From Rhyacichthys aspro (lineage: Eukaryota; Chordata; Actinopteri; Gobiiformes; Rhyacichthyidae), in contig CM072160.1 of the NCBI GenBank assembly GCA_036850595.1, positions 18,331,906 to 18,395,905 of the forward strand: a DNA stretch of 64,000 nucleotides. Direction: 5' to 3'. How positions within the stretch are numbered: the stretch's first letter is position 1; each line of letters starts with the position of its first letter. The notes under the pieces are model-generated. The model was not told where the DNA came from and searched no databases. It saw only the letters and a list, made by a program, of their open reading frames with translations. This document shows positions 1 to 10,300 of the stretch, piece by piece. Both the position numbers and the translations under genes were made by a program.

Positions 1-976
1 TATGCCTATAGTAAAAAAACACATGTGATGGGCTTTTTATTTGCACTGAGGCATGGCACATGTGCTTAGGATGAGTACGACTGCAGAAACACTTAACGCG
101 GACAAATTCACTAATGGCATTCACTCAGCACAGTTATCTAGATGAACAAACAGCGGTACATGACAGATGTGCTGTCAGCTTCATTTCCTCCCTCTTACAC
201 TGTGGTTTCTTGTTATGAAGCTGCAGCCACAAACTCAGGACAGCGCCAAAACAGCATCTGATTCCTTTACACTACTCTAAATGTAACACATGTTAAAAGT
301 AGGTCTCAATCTAACATTTCATGTGCCATGAATCTGTTATCATCTGTAATAAAATGCTCTGGGGCATACGGTTATTACATGGAGAAAAAAAACTATAGTT
401 GAGTATACTAAAACTGTAAAAAGTTAGGTTTAAGTAGTATTGTTTAGTGATATTTATGTGACCTTTTGACTTTCTTCAGTGCAATTTTGTCCATTGCATG
501 TGTTTTTAAAACCTTTGTGTGCAAATGTCTTCCGTTTAGTGTCAGCTTTATGTATTTAATAATAAAAGCTGAATTTAAATAGGTTTTTCCTCAGGGTTCT
601 CTACTTCATGGGCCCTTAGATACTTTTTGAACTTCAAACCACTGAGGCTGCACATATCTGTTGTGTAGACTAAGTAGTTCTCTTATCTTAGAAAACCACC
701 GTTTCACTTGGCTGATGCTTTTGTTTACTTTTACCAAAGACCCATATTTATCCAGTGAAAATGCACGGAGCTAATAGGCAACCAAAACAAATTAGCCTGC
801 TGTTTAGGTCATAATTCTTCACAAACAGCACTTGGTAACTATTAAGACAACCGAGCATCAATGATGTAATATGTGACTCCTAACTACACATGTACAACCA
901 TATTTAATGCCAAACCCATCTGTTTCCTAGGTCGAAAAGTACTGGAGTTCAGTGTGTGATACAGTAAAAGCGTTAC
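1..976. other. AT-rich DNA left of the first exon; probable intron
   Basis: If the exon at 977-1120 is real, this is its first intron. I see no coding exon, RNA gene or repeat that I can name. A plus-strand AATAAA lies near 560, with no coding sequence to go with it. Confidence 0.3.
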
Positions 977-1120
977 CTCCATCCTGGGGACTGTGCCAGC
1001 GCGGGTGTCCGCCTGCTGTTGCTGTTTTTCGGCCGCTCGGAGCACGGTGCTGCTGCTGCCCGGGAGAGGAGAGAGTGAGCGGCGCGGCGGAGACACACGA
1101 GCCGAGTGTTTAAAAGTGGA
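977..1120 (-). CDS. CpG-rich first exon of an unidentified minus-strand gene (partial)
   Basis: This GC- and CpG-rich block stands out from AT-rich surroundings. Read on the minus strand it contains an ATG at 982-980 followed by one codon (GAG) and then a good splice donor, GTAACG, starting at 976. The coding part would be only Met-Glu, with the rest of the gene beyond the left edge or in the 970 bases shown, where I recognise no second exon. A TTTTAAA box near 1110-1117 could serve as a TATA-like element. In human, CDADC1 follows FNDC3A and MLNR in this orientation, so cdadc1 is the positional candidate. That is inference from synteny only; nothing in the protein supports it. The reading frame is also open upstream of the ATG, so the true start and exon extent are uncertain. 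Confidence 0.4.
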
Positions 1121-2400
1121 GCCTCAAGAAGGAGTGGACTAGTTCTTAACGCGCCTCCACTTCCCCCTTCGCTGTCAAGTCACCAAAGCGTAAGACCTTC
1201 TGTTAAAACATGTTCAAAATAAAAACAGAATGATTTTGTTTAGGGTTTTTCTTACAGTGAGAAAAGGTGACACAGTAAAAAGTTAGAACTTACCTGTTTA
1301 GTATTAGCATTACATGAAAAGCATGCTAGTCCTACCTGAGAGCTATGTAGCTTTATTTTAATATTTAATACCATTCACAAAATATAAGCTTTGTAAATTA
1401 CGCAAACGTATTTAAATGAAAACATTCGTGCAGTTTAGGTACAAATATAATAGTTTATCATGTATAATTTTTCTGTGAAAGTTTATTTATTAGTGATGTC
1501 ATCGCGTGTTGACGAAAAACTTAGCTTTATCTGCTGCTCTGAGTGACGGAAATGTTGCCAGATGTGCTGCAAAATACAAATTTACAATTACAACAACATT
1601 AGAACACTTTTTGTTGTAATGATAGGTTGTGGGAGGTTTTGATAAAATACTGAGAATCATTATATTCTACAGTTTTAAGCAATAAAGCATGGTGGACAGT
1701 GATGTCAAACTAAAAGTAGTGAGGGGCTGCATTACTGAATAAGAATCCTTTCAGTGGCCGGTTATGACACTTTGGGTATCTTTTATTAAATTTATCAGGG
1801 TTTGAATGTAAGGTTTAGTCATCATTTGGGTCTTTGTGACATCAGTTTGTTTTCAGCATGAATTTTCTCCTTTCATGCCTCATTTTCACAGAGCATTTTG
1901 TAAATTCACTTTAATTTGGGCCACTCTGCCCTCATTTTAAGCCCCATTTTGGCCTCTTAAAATGGTTACCTCTTTTAAGTATTATGCAGTCTATTTGTAG
2001 GGTGGCATTCTTCCCTATTATATATCTTTAGAATAGTTTAGTGCCTTTTGTCTTTTTGATTAAAGATCTCCCCAAAAATCACCTACCAAATGTATTGGAG
2101 GGGCGAATGAAATGCTGCAAAAAAGGGTTGCAATTGGCCCCTGGCTTTTAGTTTGATGTGTGATTTTGGAGAGTGTTGGTAATCAAATCTGATGCGCCCC
2201 CATATTGTCATATAGTTTGATATCTTTTCTTATTTTCATATAAACACATAAAAATACAGAGGGCATTTACATAGAGAAATAATATTTAAACTGTGTGGAA
2301 CATGATAAATTAATCTTTTCATAAAATCCATAAATAGCACAGATACAAAGGAGTGGATTAAGGATATTAAGTCTAACAACTTTAAACTTTTATTTTGAAG

Positions 2401-3600
2401 GAAGGTGGTGTCCCATGTTCTCAGTGTCTTGACTGTGAGGTGGAGCTACTACAGCAGAGTAAGTTTGCCTATGAACACATGATGAGTACTCCCCTACAAC
2501 ATTAATTAGCTCTTCTTAGCAAACACTTGGACTGAGATGATATCTATGTATTGATGCTTTCATGGAACAGGCTATGTCCAATTGAGAGAAATATATCTGT
2601 GCCCTCCCTACAAGCATTACTGTAGCAGTCTTCTTTTTTCACATGTTCCCTATAGTGTCCACCCACCATATCTTCTCTATAAGTGGTGTACTCTTATGTG
2701 GTGTGGGAATGTACTCCCTGTAATTCATTCTTCTGTTTGCAATTTACTAAAAACGTCGCAGCATGGATGTTTTTCTCATTTGTTCCTTGACAAATTCATT
2801 TTTTTCCACAATTCATACATACAACAGCTCACATAATGCAGCCATACAAAGTGTTGTTCTGAGATTATCTTGCCTGTAACAACCCTATTGAAGTATCTGA
2901 GGCTGGGTGTGATGTTTTGCTAGCTAATTCTGGTCAGCGTTATTTATAGCCCAATATCACACAGTTGCTTCAAGGGCTTTGCAGAATGGACAATGCACAA
3001 ACCCTTCAAGAACTCTTCCCCCAAACTTCTACCTTTCCCAACAAATAAGCTTTATATGTGGTTATTTTAGTAGTTTCATTCTACTTCAGGGAAATTTCTA
3101 TTAAGCATTTGAGGTAGAAGTGAATAAATGTGCTTCTGAATTACAGTTAACAGAACTCATTTAGAGAAAGAAACGGGTCATTGACTTTTCAGCAGATCGC
3201 ACAATTCCTTAAACAAAGGGAAATGTCATTAAAAGCTTTGGAAGACAAGGCAATTAGTGCTTTATAAATGAAGCTTATAATCACTATTAGTGCCATTAGA
3301 GGCTGTTCAAAGTGCCGTTTGGTGGGTTTAAGAAAGGCTTTGTGTTTGTTCTTGTTTTACAGGCAACCACAAAGGGACCACGACCCGCTCTTTGTCGAAC
3401 ACGACGGCCAACAAGCGAACAAGATGTGCTGTTTCATGTTTTGGTGAGATAAATGGCTTCACACCTCCAAATACTGTGGGTGATTGCTAGATTCCCAGAG
3501 AAGGATGAGCACACAGTTGGCCGGCAGTGGTAAAAGCTTTTGTGAGAGAAAGCCATGTCACCAAAAGGCCACAAGTAGGGAATAAAAGAGCAGTCTGGGT
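2401..3600 (+). other. Possible two-exon plus-strand transcript of unknown function
   Basis: Segment 2401-2458 is preceded by a T-rich acceptor ending GAAG and followed by a strong GTAAGT donor. Segment 3363 onward is preceded by a long polypyrimidine tract ending TTTTACAG. Joined, they keep one frame open (59 codons) to a TAG at 3488-3490. An AATAAA follows at 3581-3586 with GT-rich sequence after it. I recognise no homologous protein. It may be a lncRNA, a retrocopy remnant or chance, and an internal GTGAG donor at about 3444 gives another possible structure. Confidence 0.2.
2935..3060. repeat. Dispersed teleost repeat fragment
   Basis: The phrase 'tatttatagcccaatatcac' followed by 'gggctttgcag' resembles a repeat that I have seen widely in fish genomes. 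The boundaries are approximate and no terminal repeats are visible. Confidence 0.3.
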
Positions 3601-6099
3601 CCCGCAAGTAACCTCCATTTTTGTTCTGCTTCCTGTGGCTACATGAGTAGAAGGCAAAACAGGAAGTGAGTATGTGTTGGTGATAATTTGTGGAAATGGA
3701 GGGTGAAGGAAACCTGATAAAGGATTCTTGAAAGGAGGAGTGGAAATGGAAATTAAATAATGTTTAGAGGTTACACTTTAACTTTATGAAACCTGTAAAA
3801 GATCTAAGATTAGAATTACAATATATGAACTTGTTACTATTTAGGCCCTTGAATTATTTATTTCACAAAGGCATCTCTCCTTTGTCATTTGTTTGGAGGT
3901 CTTCACAAAATGACACAAGGTCTTTCCTGATTGGATACACTTTGCACCCACTTGTGGTGACAGAAAGCATTACCTTCAACCAGATGTGTACTGCAAAGCA
4001 TAAGGTGAGTTTTCAGAAATGATTGTACCAGTCAGGTAGTGAACATAACTGTCCTTTAGTGTGAAATATGGTAACTTACTCCATATATGCTTGTTGCAAC
4101 CTGTATATGTACAAGTATAAATTTTTGTTCTGATTATTTCTTACAAGGCTAGATAAAAAAAGCCAATCATGCTAAAGGCAATTCATGCAGTGCAGCAGTA
4201 CAAACAAAAAAGAGATACAAGAACAGAGAGTTCCCTCCCTAATCACTTACTTGGACACACAAACAAATGCTCATTCGAGACAGGACAGGACTTTTTAGCC
4301 CAATGTCACCGCAGAGTCACCTCAAAGGGCAACTCTGAAGAAAAATTAGGAGCAACTTCAGGGAGAGCCACAGAAAAAGGAATCCCAGGTTGGTCAGACC
4401 ATTCTCTAGGTGCAATCAGGACAGGTAGACGCAAAATACACATACTAATCAGAAATATCTGCAGAATAATTTACAAATTTAGTTTTGTACTGGTACAGTC
4501 AACAGGGGGGCATTTCAATTATATACAATAGTTCATACCTTCATAGTTCATTCTCAAACTTTTCATGATGAGAGTGGATTTATTCACTCATTTATTGTAA
4601 TTAATATGAACATATCTACTAAATTATCTACTAAGCTTGGTCCATTAGCAAATGCCCCCTACATGGCGCTGTCAGTCCAAATGCTAAAAAGAAATTTGAC
4701 AGTACTGAAGATATAAACATATAGACGTACATTCCTTATGCTGGTATAAACACACAAGCAAGCAACAAACTTCTTTATCCAAAGAATGAGTTAATTATGA
4801 GACACATCAGATTTTTATTATACTTCAGACATTTATAGATGTAATGTAAAATCATATCAGACAGACATGATTTTTGTGACAATACAGGTGACAATAGTCA
4901 TGGAGGAGCCTGTCTCTGGGATATCAGTGAGAAAAAATAAGCAGCTGAGGAGTCGTGCTGTGTGTTTCCTCAGGTGATAGCGGGATGTTGGTGGAATAAC
5001 CTGCTGCTTCCACTCCTCTAACAGAGATGAATGGCTCACTGAAAAAAAAGTGTCGTGAGGATGAGTCAGCTCTGAGCGACTTCATCTCTTTGTATTTATG
5101 AAAAAGGAGGCCTGGTGATTCATGAGTAAGGTCATGATAGCTCTTTTTTAAGGAACGGAAAGTACAAGGCAGACACAAGATGAAAAATCCTGGCTTTATT
5201 TTACCTGGTCTAAAAATACACAGCACAAAAAGTATGCTATTTCTATTCACAATGCAACCATGTACAATTTTAAAGATTAAAGTTTATGTAGGTGAAAGCA
5301 ATAAACTGTGCCACTGCTGACAAGCTAATATTGTTTTTTTTCTGGCCTCAAATGCGCTTAGAGGAGCCATCACTTTGAATATGGTAATACAAAGCTTGTC
5401 GGTCGCCAGCGCTGATCTAACTCAGATTCGAGATAATACAATATCACCGTCAAATTACACATGATGGCTGGCACGTACGCAGCTCCCCGACCCCGGGGCT
5501 CAGGTGGCCTCGGCGTCTCAGCCACGCACAACAAGTGCCCTATTTTCATACGGAGCAGCTTTTTATCAACGCAATGTTCCATCTATCCACCGCAGAGACA
5601 GCCCTGTAAACAGCCACACAGCAGAATGGCAATTTTACAATCTGCACGACTGATAGCCCACAGCTAATAGGTATTTTAATTCTTGAAGGATGAGAACAAC
5701 ATTAAAATGGCGTGTTGACTATACATTAGACACAAATGTAATATCACAGATTAATATAGCTTAAACAACAATTAGGCCGGTCTTTTCAAGCATGGGACAT
5801 ATTAGCCTCCATATCTGTTAAGCAGAACTATTTAATAAGAAGCAGTTGACTGATGATAATTATGAGTGTATGCATGATAAACACTAGTAGAATATAACAT
5901 GGTTCCTGTTCTTCTCTGGAGATCATTCCCAAGACTTTTACAAGGCGGTGAATAGAAAAGGATGTAGTACCTGCCATGGCTGTAAAAAGGGACAGAAATA
6001 TAAAGATGGAGCAAAACGCACTGTGAAAAGGAATATAACGAAACTGACAAACAACAATAAACAATCATAAAATATACACAAAGTCAATATTGGGACCTT

Positions 6100-6290
6100 T
6101 TAAAGGTGGAGTGTGTAGGTTTGGAGCCATTTTGGAGCCCTTTGGTGGTGAATGTACAGATTGCAATTATACACTGCAAATTGCCTTTTAGGTCCTGGCT
6201 AGAATTACATAGAAAATTTTATGAAATTTTACTTTTTTTTCCTCATTCAAAAAAAAAAAAATCTCAGTAAACTTCATTCACTTCAAGCTA
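6100..6290. repeat. Fragment of a percomorph dispersed repeat
   Basis: It begins with 'aaaggtggagtgtgtaggtt', close to the start of a common percomorph repeat, followed by sequence recalling its 'ggtgaatgtacagattgcaa' section. Only the first part is recognisable and the end is uncertain. Two short segments elsewhere (about 25775-25840 and 34665-34715, sharing 'caacactaga' then 'ctgtagaaac') may belong to the same family. Confidence 0.35.
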
Positions 6291-7087
6291 ATCATTAACA
6301 GATTAAGTTTAAGATTAAGAGTAAAAAGTGATTAATTAGTATGGACAGATGCACAGGAGACGAAAATGCCAATGTAACATGAAAACATGTAATTAGTTCT
6401 AATAGTGCTCCAACTCCAACCCACAGCTGCCATGGTTGTTGTCACTGTTACCATGGATATACACTCAGTCATTCTTTATAATCAAATCAAATGTTATCAA
6501 AATGAATATAACTAAATTTATGGTCACTACACTGGCTAAGGAGGGTAGTATGGTAGCCCTGGAGGGACATGTTGTATGTGCTCATAAATTCCGTAAAACC
6601 CTTTATGCAGTGTGTGCTCCTTAAGAAACATGTCTGTGCTTCATTTCCAGGTGTGCTCAGTTTATCTGCTAAAAGTGTTCAGTTTTAATTGCACTATAAT
6701 CATAATTTAGATTGACTTACATTTTGTTCAACTGTATAATACAATATTCTGCAAACTGCACATTTAAAACTATTTCCGGTTTTGCAGGACAAATAAAAGC
6801 TTTAGTGGCAAACACAGAACACTAAAACAGGACAATGCAAATGGTACATAGTTAAAACAATGTACCTGAAAAGTACAGTTGCTGCATTTTTTTTTTGATT
6901 ACCACAAAAACAACATCATCATTAAAATCACTCAGTCTGCATTCAAAGTGACTTTGCATTGAAGTGCAGTATAACCTTCAACCTATTTTTGTCAAATATA
7001 AACATTAAACCCGTTCCTTTCTCTTTTAGCAGCTCTTTAAAATGCAGACCTCCCTGAAAGTCAAACATGTCTCCCTGTGGACAGCTC

Positions 7088-7395
7088 TCAGACTCCGGTG
7101 AGGCTCTCGTTGAGGGTGGACATGTGTTCGATGACGGAGAGCGGCCTCTGTCCGCGGTGGGTTGGCCTGGATCTCTGGTGCAGCAGGAAGAGGCGTTTGG
7201 CGGCAGCACGGTACTTCCTGGACATGAGGTTGTAAACAACGGGGTTGATGGATGCGCTCAGGTAACACAGTACCATAGACGCCATGTTGAAGTTCTGACT
7301 GAGCATGGCCGTGTCGTAATCGTCCACCTGGGCGAACAGGTTCCGACCGATGTGGTAGGGCAGCCAGCAGATGATGAAGGCCAGCACTACAACCA
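7088..7395 (-). CDS. mlnr: mlnr coding exon 2 (TM6, TM7 and C-tail)
   Basis: It encodes the last two bases of codon 257 to residue 358, with stop TGA at 7090-7088. The acceptor is TACTGTCAG directly before 7395. It holds TM6 with CWLP, R274, TM7 with the NPVVY motif, helix 8 (SRKYRAAAKRL) and a short Ser/Thr-containing C-tail. A single intron just before TM6 is the typical structure of ghrelin and motilin receptor genes. Confidence 0.95.
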
Positions 7396-10300
7396 CTGAC
7401 AGTACATGAAAGGTAATTAGTCATTTATAGGACCACTACAATGTTATTATTACTTGGCACATTATTACATGGAACAGATGCGTGGTAACCAACAGGATCA
7501 TCTCTGAATGTTCCATTATAAAGAAAATTAGTGCAAATGATTGTGTGTCTCATAAACATAACTGGTAAAAAACTAATTAATTGCCAGTACATTTCTTTGT
7601 TAAATTCACCAACCAAGTCCGTCTGGGAAGGGAAGGCCAAACTTCCCTAATGGGAATATGTGGGAATATGTCTAAGGACAATAATAAAATAATCTTGATG
7701 GTGTTAAAATAAAATAGCCAGATGGTGTTAAAATAACTATAGTGGTGGCATGTTACATCATTTTGTACCACTAGATGGAGTGGGGAGCCAACAGTCCCTT
7801 GTCCTTTTGTGAACCATAAGTCAGTTAAAAACAAATATAAAGTTTTATCAAAAATTTATTTTAGTATGAAAACAATTAAAAGTTCTTCAAATGGCAATGA
7901 AATGTCAGGCGTGCAGAGTTGTTTCTTTATCATCTAGAATGAGAGAAAAAGAACAAGCTGTAGGGAATATCTCAATTCTCTGCTATCAAAATGAGAGCTT
8001 TAGGAGGTTCACTTTAAAAATGACAAATTACGGGAAATCTTTCCTAAAAATTAGAAAACATGCAAATCTTGCTCTACCACCATGTGGTGAAACCTTTATT
8101 AAGGCTAGTTGACAGTGGCAGTGGGTTATAAACAATACATTTAAATCATGGACGCTGCAGGCAGTATAAAATCTCACCTTGTGAACATTGGTCCAGGTCT
8201 AGACTACCATAAGCTATTTTGTTAGCCTGGCCTGCTAGACCCATTGACCTTCTTAGCAAAGTGAAGTGGATTTCTAACTCCTCCTATTGAACAGGACTTC
8301 CACCAAGTTTAACAGGACCTAACCACTCATAAGCATTGATCTAAACTGGGATAGGACTTTGGCGATGTTCAAGACTGGAACTACTCCTTAATTCTTTTTG
8401 GTTCTGTGTCAGTCCAATTTCATTAAGAGGTAGTTTAATTTTAGTCAGTTTACTCCGCCCCCTGGAAATCAACAAATCAACCACAACCAGACTAATCATT
8501 TATATAGAACAGAAGCAGAAATAGGATGGCTGGCTGGCCCGGCTACCATCTAATATAAGACAACAGCTGCTTTACATTTTGAGTGCATAAAGGCAATAAC
8601 TAGTATAAATGTGTTTTAACATTTTATAGCAGTATTGTACATAATGTATACCTTAAAAGTGACAATGCTCTCACGACAAGATGTTTTTAGGCCCTGTGGC
8701 AAAGGCTTTTTCATTAGACTGAGGCTTACTGGTGTGCAGCAGTATCTTACATCTCCATCAAGGGTCCCAAGACTGCACTTTCTGATTCTTCTTTTGTTTC
8801 TTAGTAATACATTGACAAACCTGACATACACACACGCTTTTTAGGATGCTTTAGATAATAAGCATCCTAAAACATATAGCAGTTTTTTTTCAAACCCTTC
8901 ATATGTAGTCAGAAGCACTGTAAGTATAATGTATGACTGTGGTTTTATCTTAGAGTCATTTATAATAGCGGTGATTAAGAAAATGAGTTTAACTTGAGAT
9001 CTATGGCCTATGATCAGCAATGACATTTATTAATGACTGGAGACATGTTCAGCAGTGGCAGCCCACACACAAATGCAAACGTATGGAATATGCTTTTTGT
9101 TTGAAGTGTGAGTCACCAAGAAACTGTAATCTAAACATTTCATATGCACAATATTTTAAGAAGGGCTTATAGGCATTAATTAGAACCACCAAGTAGATTT
9201 GTATTACAGCTTAAACAGAAAAATAAAGCAGATAAAATCATTGTCTATCTACGTAATAAGTGTAGTCATTCATGTCAGTTAAAATTGGAAAAGACTGGCT
9301 GTCCATCTCTCATGTTTAAGTTGAAATATTAGTGAATAATGATCTGAGTGACTAAAAGGAAGACGCCTGTTGAGGATGCACAGAGAGAACAGATGTCTCT
9401 CTGTTAGTCATAATCAATCATCTGACGTCGACCTATGGGAACAGTCATCATTGAGTGCCGCTTGCATATTAAAAATGCACTGTGGGAACATGTACATTTC
9501 CATTACAAATGATTAATGAAGGCCTTCTACGACAATCCAATTTGGAATTCTGCAAATGTAGATACAAATAACAGTGAAGAAGGTCTGCGCAGTGCGTGCT
9601 CTGCAAATGAACAGCATTAATATCCTAATTAATGACTGGTGATTAAATATTTGGGCAATTCAGATTGGTCTGGTCATGACATTTTTATTGCAGTACAAGC
9701 AGACAGACATTAGATGTCAACAACAAGGCAGAAAAAGTCCTTATTTGATGTACTATATTTACTTTTACCAAACAAAAATCTTAAAAATCATATTTGTCTT
9801 GATGATATTGCAGATATGAACAGAGGGGTAGCTGTTATATCACTTTGTACCACTAGATAGAGTGGTGAGCTACTAAATGTGTGTTATCAGTATCATCATC
9901 ATAAAATGGCTGCCTTTTTTTTTTTTTTTTACCATAAGGCACATTTGTCAAACTCAAGGCCCGGGGCCAAATGCAGCCTTTGCAATGTTTTATGTGGCCT
10001 TCCAGTAAATTTAGTAGTTGATATTTTTGCTACTAGGTTTTATAGGATAAGCCAGTTTTTGCTACAAAGATAAATAAAACCTGTTAAGTCCATCAAAATC
10101 TGTGAAATCCTAGTAATACCTGTTCAAATCCAACAAAAACCTGTTCAAATCCAACAACACCTGTTCAAATCCAACTAAAACCTGGATAAAATCCAACTAA
10201 AATCTTTTCAAATCCAACTAAACCTTGTTTAAAACACATCTAAAACCTGTTCGAATTCAAGTAAAACCTGTTCAAATCCAACAATACCTGTTCAAATCCA

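Larger units (their letters stand above)
1121..7087. other. Intergenic DNA between the left-edge gene and mlnr
   Basis: This is AT-rich sequence with no recognised coding gene. It contains a possible two-exon plus-strand transcript (2401-3600, described separately), a short dispersed fish repeat near 2935-3060, and repeat-like sequence at about 6100-6680. The latter includes a copy of the motif CTATGGTAGCCCTGCAGGG that recurs around mlnr. The mlnr 3' UTR must start at 7087 and run leftward, but I could not identify its polyadenylation signal with confidence. Confidence 0.5.

Noticed and set aside
4169..4531. 120-residue plus-strand frame
   Set aside because: No domain or similarity recognised, composition is like the surrounding intergenic DNA, and no splice or promoter signals support it.
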